NCBI GenBank assembly: GCA_019636735.1
Contig: JAHBWY010000006.1
Span: 1-64,000 of the forward strand
Source of the DNA: Phycisphaeraceae bacterium
Lineage (GTDB): Bacteria > Planctomycetota > Phycisphaerae > Phycisphaerales > SM1A02
Direction: 5' to 3'
Length of the DNA: 64,000 nt
Shown here: positions 45,739-56,937 of the stretch, in pieces
Numbering within the stretch: the stretch's first letter is position 1
Layout: the number at the start of each line of letters is the position of its first letter
Notes under the pieces: model-generated
The model's input: only the letters and a program-made list of their open reading frames with translations
Databases searched by the model: none
What the model was told of the DNA's origin: nothing
Program-made: the position numbers and the translations under genes

Positions 45739-48462
45739 ATGCGCCGCCGATTGATGGACACGCTTGCGGCCTTCCTGCTCCAGCATCGGCTTCGAGTGCT
45801 GACCCTGCTGGTGGGATTGGCGCTGGCCGCGTCGATCTATGCCGCCCGGACGCTCCGGCCCGATGCGGACACCGACTCCCTGATCGGTGAACACCACCCT
45901 TTCATGGTGGAGTATCGCGACTTCAAGCGCATCTTCGGAGACCTCGAGTACCTCATCATCGCCGTGGATGCGAAGCCGCTCGGTGCCGTGCGGCCGCGCC
46001 ACGCCGAGGCGAAGCAGGCGGTGGTGGCGCTCGTCGAAGCGCTCCGCGCAGATCCCGAGCTGCCCGAAGTGCATGGCTTCATCACTTCAGATGAGCAGTG
46101 GCGTCTGGCGCCATGGAGCCCGGGGATGAGCCAGGAGGAGTTGCGAGGTCTCCTGCTTGCCTCCGATGCGTTCCCTTCGCTCCTCTCCCGCGCCCCCGCC
46201 CACGAGGTGCTCGCCCAGGCGCAGGCGCGCCTTGACCGCCTCCTCTCACCCGGGGCCGAAACCGGCGGACGAGCGGCGCTTGAGCGCGAAGGCGCAGCCG
46301 CCATCTTCGCCCTTCGGGCCATCGCGGCGGGGCAGAGCGCAGGAGATGCCCACTTCGCGCTGGCGACCGAGCGGCCACTCCGATTTCTCTCGATTCCCGA
46401 TCCACCGCATGAACTCGGTCGCTTCCTCTTCGTGACGATCCTCCCAAGGAAGGACTACGGAACGCTCTCGGTGATCCGTGAGCCGCTCGATCGGATTCGC
46501 GCGGTCATCAACCAGGTGCAGCGGCAGGTTCCCGATGTCGAGATCGGCCTCACTGGAAAGCCGGTGCTCCAGGCCGATGAGATGTCCACGACGAACACCG
46601 ACATGACCCGCGCCGCAATCGCCGGCGTCGGCCTGGTGTCGCTGCTCTTCATGGTCGTCTTCCGAAGTGTGCGCCGGCCGCTCCTGGCCGTGGTCGCGTT
46701 CGGAGTTGGCGCCGCGATGACCTTCGGGCTCGCGTCGCTTCTGGTGGGGCGATTGAATCTGCTGAGTCTCGTCTTCATGCTGGTGCTTGTCGGTGTCGGA
46801 CTCGACTACGGCATCCACATGGTGGCCCGCTACTCCGAGGGGCGTCGGCGCTTGCAGCGGCGCGGCGCCATCCGGCACATGATCCGGACGGCAGTCCCGA
46901 GCAATCTCACCGGCGCGCTGATTGCCGGGGGCACCTTCCTGATCGCGCTTTTCACTCCATTCCAGGGATTGCGCGAGCTGGGGATGATCGCCGGCATCGG
47001 GCTCGTCGTCTGCATGATGACGATGGCGCTGCTCCTGCCCATCCTGCTCGACCTCTTCGACAATGGCGGCAAGATCAGAACGACATTCATCATGGGGCGC
47101 GAACGGCCCGCGACCGCTCGAACCGATCGCGCCGAACTCGCGACGAGGCACCTGGCCATCCTCGTGATCGGACTCGGTCTCGCCATCACCGCTGCCGTGG
47201 TCGCGCCCGGGCTCGTTCGCTTCGAGAGCAACCTGCTCAAGCTCCAGGCTGACACGGTCGATGCCGTGCGCTGGGAGAAGCGGATCATCGAGGACGATGC
47301 GAGCGAGACCTGGTTCGGAGCGGTTATCGTCAATGAGATCGAGGACATTCCCCCGGTGGTTGAGGCGGCTGGCCGCGAGCCCGCCATCGGTGCCGTGCGG
47401 AGCGTGCTCGACCTCGTCGCCATGCCGACGCCGACGCGGACGACACTCCTTGAGGCGCTCGGCGAGGCGACGCGGATTCCGGGCTTGAGTGCGGCCGCTT
47501 CGCCGACCGCCGCAGCACCGGCGAGCGCTCGATCGAACGGTCTCGCCAGTGCGGGCGCCATTTCGCGCGACGACCTTCTCAATGCGGCGGGGTCAGTTGG
47601 CAGGATGGCGCTTCTTGCGGCGGTCGCTGCACCGGCGCAGGCGAGCGAGCTGCGAGACCTCGGCCGCCGTCTTCACGCGCTCGCCGACGAACTCGACCCC
47701 GCCGTGCACTCCGAGGCGATGATCTCCGCGCGACATCTGGCGATCGAACTTGGCCTTCGGCAGGTTGCACGATCACTTGCGCAGATGGGCCTCGGCGCAC
47801 GAGGCACGCTGCGCGACGCCTTGCCCGACGCAGTGCGCGATGAGTTCACAAGCGAGAGCGGGCACTTCTGCGTTCGGCTTCACCCGGCGCAGGATGTCTG
47901 GGAGTTCAAGCCCATGCAGGCGTTCGTCGCCGCGATGCGTCGAGTCGATCCGCAGGTGACCGGGGTGCCGATCACACAGTTCGAGTCGATGCTCCTGCTT
48001 GAACGGAGTTTCCTCATCCAGGGCGTCGCCTCCGCGATCTTCGTCGCCCTGGTGCTCTTCCTCGATCTGCGCTCGATCAGGGAGACCGTGGCGTGCCTGG
48101 TGGCTCTGGGCGCCGCGCTCGCCTGGACCCTCGGGATGATGGCGCTTCTCGGCGTGAGCTTCAACCTGGCGAACTTCTTCGGTATCCCCATCGCCCTCGG
48201 CCTCGGTTCAGATGCGTGCATCCACATTGCCCATCGCGCCCGCGAAGGTCTGAGGGCCGGCTTCGGCAGCACCCGCCGCGCCGTGATGGTGACGGCGCTC
48301 ACCACCGTGATCGGCTTCGGCGGCCTCCTCTTCGCCCACCACCGGGGGCTCCAGAGCCTTGGCGTGCTGATGGTGATTTCCACCCTCTCGATGCTGGCCG
48401 CGACCACCCTCCTGCTGCCCGCCTTGCTCCGGGCGGCGGCCCGCCTACCATCCCGATCATGA
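45739..48462 (+). CDS. MMPL/RND-family exporter (HpnN-like)
   Basis: The 907-residue protein has two repeats of one membrane helix, a large periplasmic loop and a bundle of five helices. The first helix is at about 18-36, the bundle at about 310-450; the second half repeats with helices from about 480 and a final bundle at 770-900. Bundle motifs such as G-V-G-L-D-Y-G-I-H and L-G-L-G-S-D-A-C-I-H place the acidic residue in TM4, where RND proteins couple proton flow. The layout matches hopanoid or lipid transporters (HpnN) and the MMPL family. The C-terminal gene overlap (ATGA) joins it to a lipoprotein with a metal-binding domain. Confidence 0.87.
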   Translation: MRRRLMDTLAAFLLQHRLRVLTLLVGLALAASIYAARTLRPDADTDSLIGEHHPFMVEYRDFKRIFGDLEYLIIAVDAKPLGAVRPRHAEAKQAVVALVEALRADPELPEVHGFITSDEQWRLAPWSPGMSQEELRGLLLASDAFPSLLSRAPAHEVLAQAQARLDRLLSPGAETGGRAALEREGAAAIFALRAIAAGQSAGDAHFALATERPLRFLSIPDPPHELGRFLFVTILPRKDYGTLSVIREPLDRIRAVINQVQRQVPDVEIGLTGKPVLQADEMSTTNTDMTRAAIAGVGLVSLLFMVVFRSVRRPLLAVVAFGVGAAMTFGLASLLVGRLNLLSLVFMLVLVGVGLDYGIHMVARYSEGRRRLQRRGAIRHMIRTAVPSNLTGALIAGGTFLIALFTPFQGLRELGMIAGIGLVVCMMTMALLLPILLDLFDNGGKIRTTFIMGRERPATARTDRAELATRHLAILVIGLGLAITAAVVAPGLVRFESNLLKLQADTVDAVRWEKRIIEDDASETWFGAVIVNEIEDIPPVVEAAGREPAIGAVRSVLDLVAMPTPTRTTLLEALGEATRIPGLSAAASPTAAAPASARSNGLASAGAISRDDLLNAAGSVGRMALLAAVAAPAQASELRDLGRRLHALADELDPAVHSEAMISARHLAIELGLRQVARSLAQMGLGARGTLRDALPDAVRDEFTSESGHFCVRLHPAQDVWEFKPMQAFVAAMRRVDPQVTGVPITQFESMLLLERSFLIQGVASAIFVALVLFLDLRSIRETVACLVALGAALAWTLGMMALLGVSFNLANFFGIPIALGLGSDACIHIAHRAREGLRAGFGSTRRAVMVTALTTVIGFGGLLFAHHRGLQSLGVLMVISTLSMLAATTLLLPALLRAAARLPSRS

Positions 48463-48953
48463 GCACCTCGAGAACCTTGACCGGCATCGTCATCGGGGCC
48501 TTGACCTGCTCCCTTCCCTTCGCGCTGGCGGGCTGCGACTGCAGCGTTTCCGAGAGCGCCACTTCGCAAGTTGCCAAGACCAAGGCGAGTGATGACGACG
48601 CCGCCGATGCGCATCACGGACCGACTCCGGTCGCCGAGATCGACCTCCACGACCCCGAGGCGGGCTTCGATCCGAACGCCATTGCCGCGACCTTCGAATA
48701 CGAAATCGAAGGCATGCATTGCAAGGGATGCGCTTCGTCGGTCCGCCGCCGAATCGCGCGCCTGCCCGGAGTCGCCAACTGCACCGTGGACCTCGAGACC
48801 AAGCGTGCCGTGGTCGAACTCGAAGAGCCGCAGAACGATGCGGCGATCCGCTCCGCCATTCTCCGTCTCGGCTACAAGATTCGAGTTCCCATCGCCTCCG
48901 CCGACACGCCGAAGTCCGACGCATTCGACAGCAAGGCTGACTCCGCAAGCTGA
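48459..48953 (+). CDS. lipoprotein with heavy-metal-associated (HMA) domain
   Basis: The 164-residue protein has a lipoprotein signal ending L-A-G-C26. An acidic, His-containing linker follows (about 40-66), then an HMA domain with the metal site G-M-H-C88-K-G-C91 and the family end L-G-Y-K. HMA domains bind Cu(I), Zn, Cd or Hg, usually inside the cell (CopZ, P-type ATPase N-termini, MerP outside). A lipid-anchored HMA domain on the outer face of the cytoplasmic membrane or in the outer membrane recalls MerP. The start overlaps the RND stop, suggesting joint work in metal export or sensing; this is an inference. Confidence 0.87.
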   Translation: MSTSRTLTGIVIGALTCSLPFALAGCDCSVSESATSQVAKTKASDDDAADAHHGPTPVAEIDLHDPEAGFDPNAIAATFEYEIEGMHCKGCASSVRRRIARLPGVANCTVDLETKRAVVELEEPQNDAAIRSAILRLGYKIRVPIASADTPKSDAFDSKADSAS

Positions 48954-48960
48954 GGGAAGA

Positions 48961-48988
48961 ACTGACCCCGCGTCACTCGGGGCCCAGT
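48961..48988. terminator. possible bidirectional hairpin between convergent genes
   Basis: CCCCG and CGGGG around CGTCACT form the core, extended by ACTG and CAGT across a small internal loop. It sits in the 34-base gap between the HMA lipoprotein and the convergent DHH phosphoesterase gene. There is no T-tract. Confidence 0.35.
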
Positions 48989-50067
48989 CACACCTTCAGC
49001 GTGTCGAGTTCCGCTCGCACGCATTGAAGGACTTCGTCGAGTGTTCCCTTGATCCGTGCGCCGGCGGCATGGACATGGCCACCGCCGCCGAAGCGTGCGG
49101 CAAAGGCATTCACATCAACGATGGCACCGCCGGCCTCGATCGGCGGCTTGCTGCGAAAGCTGAGCTTCACCTCTCCAACTTCACTCTGGGAGAGAAGGAC
49201 GCTCACTTCGACTGAGCCGATCGCCATTGGCACATTGATCAGGCCGGAGAGATCCTCGGGACCGCCGCCCGACGAGGAGAAGTCTTCGCGCGAGAGCACC
49301 ATGACGGCGGCCTTTCCCGCCGCGTGCAACTCCAGCGAGGCGAGCGCCCGCGCGAGAATCCGCATGCGCTCCGGCCGCGCCGTCTCCTCGATGATCCGGT
49401 AGAGGCGATCCTTCGACACCCCGGCGCGAAGCAGGCGCGCGACGGCGTCAAAGACCGCGGCATCGGCATTCGAGAAGCGAAACCAGCCGGTGTCGGTCGC
49501 GAGGCCGATGAAGAGCGCTTCCGCGAGCGACCCCTGCTCGCGCTCTCCCGGTGCTCGCAGGGGAACTTCAAGCGCGTCGACGACTCGAAGAAGGAGCTGC
49601 GTGGTCGACGCGCACGCGGGATCAATGAGACGCTCGCTCGCGACCGTCGGATCACCACCACGATGATGATCGATGAGGAGCGTCTTCTCCGCCCTGCTCC
49701 GGACCCACGGCGCCATCAAGTCGAGCTGCGACCAGCTTCCGGTGTCGACGACGACCACCATGTCGGGCTCCTCGGTCGGAAGGGCGCGGCGCGGATCACC
49801 AATGTGTTCATCACGAAGAAACGCGCCGAGCGCGAGATCCACCGGCCCCCCAAGCCATGCGTGCGCCTCGCCTCCAAGGCGGCGCACCATGCGAAGGATC
49901 GCCAGCACGCTTCCGATCGCATCTCCGTCGGGCTTGACATGAGTCGTGACCACGACGCGCTTCGCCGAACGCAGGCGAGCCGCCGCGCGGGCCGCGTCGA
50001 TGTTGCCCACATAGGGCCCCGGCGCCGACCCCTCAGGACCCGCCCTTTCGCCCGCTCCTCTGCTCAT
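48988..50067 (-). CDS. nrnA: DHH-family phosphoesterase (NrnA-type oligoribonuclease/pAp phosphatase)
   Basis: The 359-residue protein has the DHH domain with T-H-V-K-P-D-G-D-A-I-G-S at 42-53, D-T-G-S and L-I-D-H-H-R-G. The C-terminal DHHA1 domain carries F-G-G-G-G-H. NrnA enzymes degrade short RNA oligomers (nanoRNA) and dephosphorylate 3'-phosphoadenosine 5'-phosphate. A c-di-AMP phosphodiesterase role (GdpP-like) is less likely because no GGDEF or PAS domain is present. The ATG at 50067 overlaps the ribF stop (ATGA). In many bacteria ribF and nrnA are close, next to rbfA and truB, which are not present here. Confidence 0.88.
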   Translation of the reverse strand: MSRGAGERAGPEGSAPGPYVGNIDAARAAARLRSAKRVVVTTHVKPDGDAIGSVLAILRMVRRLGGEAHAWLGGPVDLALGAFLRDEHIGDPRRALPTEEPDMVVVVDTGSWSQLDLMAPWVRSRAEKTLLIDHHRGGDPTVASERLIDPACASTTQLLLRVVDALEVPLRAPGEREQGSLAEALFIGLATDTGWFRFSNADAAVFDAVARLLRAGVSKDRLYRIIEETARPERMRILARALASLELHAAGKAAVMVLSREDFSSSGGGPEDLSGLINVPMAIGSVEVSVLLSQSEVGEVKLSFRSKPPIEAGGAIVDVNAFAARFGGGGHVHAAGARIKGTLDEVLQCVRAELDTLKV

Positions 50068-50996
50068 GCCGTGGCTCCCTGCGGCTCTCCCGCTTCTTCC
50101 ATGACGCGACGGACCCTCTCGACATCGCGGCCCATCTGCGCAATGAGCGCCTCGACGCTGTCGAAGCGATACTGCTCCCTGATCCACGCGGCGAAGCTCA
50201 GTCGAAGCGGCCAGCCGTAGGCCTCCGTCCAACCGTTGAAGTCGAGCAGGAATGACTCGCAGGTGCGCTCGCTGCGCCCGAAGGTCGGCTTCGTTCCAAC
50301 GCTGACAGCCGCCGCGCGGGTCGAGCCATCGGGTAACTCCGCTCGAGCGGCGTAGATCCCATCGGCGGGAAGCATCAGGTCGCCGTGGTCGATGTTGGCG
50401 GTCGGGTATCCGATGGTCCGGCCTCGCTGATCGGCGCGAACCACTCGGCCGGCAAGTTCAAAGGGTCTGCCGAGAATCCGGGCGACATCCTCGACGCGCC
50501 CCAGGGCGAGCAGCCAGCGCGCGAGTGAACTGCTCGCAGTGACCTTCGAGCAATCCCGAAGTGTGACCTGGACCCGGTCTACAGTGGCAACCGCGAATCC
50601 CATGTCGACGCCCAGCTTCTTCAGGAGCTCGAGGGTGCCCGTGCGGCCGCGACCGAATCGGAATCCGGGCCCCTCAACGACGAGCGTGAAGTGCAGGCGC
50701 TGTTGCAAGTCCCGGATGAAGTCGACGGCGTCGGTCGCAAGGAACGAATCGGTCGAGTTCAGGACGACCACCTCGTCGGCACCGGCTCGATGCAGCAGCT
50801 CCGTCCGCTCCTTCAGGGAGACCAGCCTCGGGGGGGCATCCCCCGGGCGAAGCACCGCAAGCGGGTGGGGATCGAAAGTGACCGCGACCACCCGCCCCTC
50901 CGGTCCAACACCGGCCCGGGCTCGATCCAGGAGCGCCCGGTGGCCGAGGTGCACTCCGTCAAAGTTGCCGATACAGCAGGCGGTTGGGGCGGGCAT
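50064..50996 (-). CDS. ribF: bifunctional riboflavin kinase/FAD synthetase
   Basis: The 310-residue protein has an N-terminal nucleotidyltransferase (I-G-N-F-D-G-V-H-L-G-H at 9-19, F-D-P-H-P) that makes FAD. The C-terminal flavokinase (G-R-T-I-G-Y-P-T-A-N and S-V-G-T-K-P-T-F-G) makes FMN. The start is ATG at 50996. It is divergent from the glutamate dehydrogenase gene with 114 bases between them, and its stop overlaps the nrnA start. Confidence 0.94.
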   Translation of the reverse strand: MPAPTACCIGNFDGVHLGHRALLDRARAGVGPEGRVVAVTFDPHPLAVLRPGDAPPRLVSLKERTELLHRAGADEVVVLNSTDSFLATDAVDFIRDLQQRLHFTLVVEGPGFRFGRGRTGTLELLKKLGVDMGFAVATVDRVQVTLRDCSKVTASSSLARWLLALGRVEDVARILGRPFELAGRVVRADQRGRTIGYPTANIDHGDLMLPADGIYAARAELPDGSTRAAAVSVGTKPTFGRSERTCESFLLDFNGWTEAYGWPLRLSFAAWIREQYRFDSVEALIAQMGRDVERVRRVMEEAGEPQGATA

Positions 50997-51081
50997 GGCG
51001 AGGGGAGCGAAGCACTCCCGGAAGCGTTATCCGGGAAGCTCACCGTTAGAAAGAGGGGTCAGCTTAGGGGAGTCCTTGATC

Positions 51082-51102
51082 CTTACGCCACCTAGGGGTA
51101 AG
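51082..51102. promoter_or_regulatory. imperfect dyad in the ribF / glutamate dehydrogenase region
   Basis: CTTACGCC and GGGGTAAG pair at seven of eight positions around ACCTA. The site ends eight bases before the dehydrogenase start and covers its possible ribosome-binding region, so it could affect translation or be an operator. Confidence 0.35.
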
Positions 51103-51110
51103 ACAATCGG

Positions 51111-54074
<2,964 letters not shown>

Positions 54075-54155
54075 GGCAGCGAACGCTTCAACTCATGGCG
54101 TGCATGGCATGCGCCGCGCGGCCATCGCCGCCACGGAGTCGCGGCGCGCCCACGC

Positions 54156-55433
54156 TCAACGGCCGGGGTCGAACCCCGGCGGCGCTGACGCCCACGGGTA
54201 TCCGGCTCGCCCGAGCGCTTCGCCCACATCAAAAAGCTGCTTCATGTAGACGGGATCGAAGGCTTCCTTGCTCTCGGCATTGAAGTCGGGCGGAATGAAG
54301 GCGAGCCTGTAGTCGAGGCCGTCGCGTCGGCAGCCGAGATAGATGCGGTAGAGGTCGCCGATCCCCTGCGTGCGAATGAGGGTGTCAACCGCACGAATCG
54401 AAATCGGCAGGGTGCGGCGCGGGACCGCTTCGTAACTCGCCGCAAGGTGCGAGTTTCTGATCACATAGACATGACGCTCTCGCTGGATGCCGAGTTCCTT
54501 GTCGATCTCCTCGAAGCTGAACGAGGATGGATAGAGAAAGACCTGCGAACAGACGCCTCCGTCGGCGTGCATCTCGTCGTAGCGGGCCCCATCGGCCTCG
54601 ACCTCGATCATGACGGGCGGGAACACCCCGGGAATCGCTGCCGATGCAATCAGCACATCCCGAAAGAGGCGAAGCGCATCGGGGTGGCCGCTCCGCGCGA
54701 TGCGGCCCATGATCCAGATGACGGGCCGCTGGGCGTCCATGTGCGTGGTCGCGATGATGAGGACTCGACCCTCTCGAGAGGCCTCGCCGACCTTCTCCAT
54801 GACTTCCTGCGTCACGAATCTCTCGACGAGATGTCTGAGTGGAGTGCTGTCCGCCATGCCGTCGGAGAGAAGCCCTCCGAGAACGCCACGCATCTTCGCG
54901 ACATCGGCCGTCGAGACGGTGGTGTAGACCTCCTTCAGCACATGGTCGTACTCCTGCCCCAGAAAGGCGAATGGCGCAATGAGCGCCCCGGTCGAGACGC
55001 CTGTCACGATCTTGAAGGTCGGACGATCACCGCGCATCGACCATCCACAGAGGAGGCCGGCGCCGAAGGCGCCGTTGGAACCTCCACCGGAGAGTGCCAG
55101 GAAGTGCGCCGGGGGCAGTTGATCGAGTGAGCGAACACCGAGGGCGTCGGCTTCGCGCCGAAGGGAAAGGGCGAAGGCCTCCTCGAGCCGGTGATCCTCC
55201 TCGTCGCCCCAGTAGCGGACATCGTGCATTCCGGGAATCGTCGCCTGCTGCACGAGCTCCCTAGGAATGGCGTTGCGAGGCGGCGCCGAACAGCCGAGCG
55301 CCAGCAGTGGGATGGCGACGAGATGCGCAAGGAAACGTCGTGTGGTCCGGGACGCGCGGTTGCGAGAGCTTGATGGTGTCATCGAGTGTCCATGCTTCAA
55401 TCGCGGAGTGAGTGAGCGATTCACCGGTGTCAT
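54156..55433 (-). CDS. patatin-like phospholipase lipoprotein (downstream copy)
   Basis: From ATG 55433 the protein has 425 residues. A basic N-region with R-R precedes a hydrophobic stretch ending in the lipobox L-A-L-G-C. The patatin fold has the oxyanion loop S-G-G-G-S-N-G-A-F-G-A-G, the serine elbow G-V-S-T-G and the catalytic aspartate in H-A-D-G-G. It would hydrolyse acyl esters of lipids at the envelope. An alternative ATG at 55382 gives 408 residues and a shorter signal; the longer start is preferred because it overlaps the stop of the upstream paralogue (ATGA). Confidence 0.85.
   Translation of the reverse strand: MTPVNRSLTPRLKHGHSMTPSSSRNRASRTTRRFLAHLVAIPLLALGCSAPPRNAIPRELVQQATIPGMHDVRYWGDEEDHRLEEAFALSLRREADALGVRSLDQLPPAHFLALSGGGSNGAFGAGLLCGWSMRGDRPTFKIVTGVSTGALIAPFAFLGQEYDHVLKEVYTTVSTADVAKMRGVLGGLLSDGMADSTPLRHLVERFVTQEVMEKVGEASREGRVLIIATTHMDAQRPVIWIMGRIARSGHPDALRLFRDVLIASAAIPGVFPPVMIEVEADGARYDEMHADGGVCSQVFLYPSSFSFEEIDKELGIQRERHVYVIRNSHLAASYEAVPRRTLPISIRAVDTLIRTQGIGDLYRIYLGCRRDGLDYRLAFIPPDFNAESKEAFDPVYMKQLFDVGEALGRAGYPWASAPPGFDPGR
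54162..54180. terminator. hairpin at the 3' end of the patatin gene
   Basis: GCCGGGGT and ACCCCGGC form an 8-bp stem with a 3-base loop within the last codons of the patatin gene (F-D-P-G-R). It lies 88 bases past the stop of the convergent dehydrogenase gene. It may serve either transcript but is constrained by coding, and there is no T-tract. Confidence 0.3.
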
Positions 55434-56806
55434 CCCCCCCGGCCGGGATTGATCAAGCCTCCACCGTCGGTCCCGGGAGTTGCCTCGGGTGGCAGCACCG
55501 CGGGCTCACCGAAGCCGGGCGGCGCCGTGCGCCATGGGAATCCACCCTTGGCCATTTCGAAGCCGAGGTCGAAGAGCGCTCGCATGTGCTCCGGATCGAA
55601 TGGTTCCGCGTTCAAGTCGACATAGGCATTCGGGATCGAGGCCAGCCGATACTCGAATCCATCGCGGAGGCACGCGAGGTAGATCCGGATCAGATCTCCG
55701 ATGCCCTGCGTCTTGATGAGCGTGCCGATGGCTCGCCGTGCGATGGGGAGCGTCCGACGCTCGATGCTCTGAAAGGACGGCCCGATGCGCCCATTGCGGA
55801 TGACATAGACGCTTCCACCGCGCGAGCTCACCTCGGAAGGCAGACCATCGAAACGGAATGACGACGGATAAAGGAAGACCTGCGTGGTCACGCCGCCATC
55901 GGCATGCATCTCGTCATAGCGATGAAGCGTGCCATCGACCTCCACCTCAACTTCGATCATCGCCGGTGGAAAGACACCTGGAATGGCGGCCGATGCGAGA
56001 AGCACCTTGCGGAAGAGCGCGAGGGCGTCGGGGTGACCGCTTCGAGCGATCGCGCCCATCGACCAGATCACCGGGCGCTCCGCGTCCATGTCCGTGGTTC
56101 CGATGATGAGCAATCGCCCCCTTCGAGACTCCTCCGCGACGGCTTCGAGGACCTTGTCGTCAACGAACTGCTCGACCAGCGCTCGAAGTGGATCATTGTC
56201 CGCGAGCGCGTCGGAGACGAGCCCCCTGATCAAACCTCGAATCCTGGCGATGTCAGAGAGCGACACGCTGGTGTAGACCTCTCTCAGGAGATCGTCGTAA
56301 TCGGGCCCCAGGAACGCGAACGGCGCAATCAGCGCCCCCGTCGAGACCCCGGTGACCACCTCGAACTGCGGACGCGTGCCATGGACGGTCCAGCCGCAGA
56401 GAAGGCCCGCTCCGAATGCGCCGTCGGAACCACCCCCGGAGAGCCCCAGAAACTGCGCCTGCGGCAACTCCCTCAGGCTGCCCAGGCCAAGCGAGGCTCG
56501 CTCCCGATCAAGCGCGGCGACAAAGGCCTCCATCATCTGCGGGTCCGCGGCGTCGCCCCAGAAACGCACGCCAGGCATTCCTGGAACGGTCGCAAGTCCG
56601 CTCTTCTCTTCCGGGATCGGGTTGCGAGGCAGCGCTCCGCACCCGGGAGTGAGAAGCAAGGCGACCACCAGCATGACACCCAGCACCACGACCGCGGCAC
56701 GATCGCCGCCAAGCCGAATCAGATGGCGTCGAACGCACCCACCCTGCGATGGAGCAGCGCCGAATCGACTGCGCCACTCGTGAACGACTTTCGCACAGGC
56801 CATCAT
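55430..56806 (-). CDS. patatin-like phospholipase lipoprotein (upstream copy)
   Basis: This 458-residue protein is a close paralogue of the downstream copy through the whole patatin domain (S-G-G-G-S-D-G-A-F-G-A-G, G-V-S-T-G, H-A-D-G-G). Its lipobox is L-L-T-P-G-C, after an unusually long basic N-region of about 35 residues. Differences include aspartate for asparagine in the oxyanion loop, a few extra residues before the D-G-G motif and a longer C-terminal tail. A second ATG lies three bases after the first. The pair arose by tandem duplication and is probably co-transcribed. Confidence 0.85.
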   Translation of the reverse strand: MMACAKVVHEWRSRFGAAPSQGGCVRRHLIRLGGDRAAVVVLGVMLVVALLLTPGCGALPRNPIPEEKSGLATVPGMPGVRFWGDAADPQMMEAFVAALDRERASLGLGSLRELPQAQFLGLSGGGSDGAFGAGLLCGWTVHGTRPQFEVVTGVSTGALIAPFAFLGPDYDDLLREVYTSVSLSDIARIRGLIRGLVSDALADNDPLRALVEQFVDDKVLEAVAEESRRGRLLIIGTTDMDAERPVIWSMGAIARSGHPDALALFRKVLLASAAIPGVFPPAMIEVEVEVDGTLHRYDEMHADGGVTTQVFLYPSSFRFDGLPSEVSSRGGSVYVIRNGRIGPSFQSIERRTLPIARRAIGTLIKTQGIGDLIRIYLACLRDGFEYRLASIPNAYVDLNAEPFDPEHMRALFDLGFEMAKGGFPWRTAPPGFGEPAVLPPEATPGTDGGGLINPGRGG

Positions 56807-56937
56807 TGCAGAATCCTGGTGAGCCGATGCCGTGATTCACACGAAGCAGGCCTCGACGCAGGGTAGCATCCACCTGCGAGAATCGCGGGCACATACCAGC
56901 GCTGCCGGCCATTCAGTTGAACCCAGGAGCCGACACT

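Noticed and set aside
48988..50067. Calling the DHH protein a c-di-AMP phosphodiesterase (GdpP)
   Set aside because: GdpP needs membrane helices, PAS and GGDEF-like domains, which are missing. Size and motifs fit NrnA.
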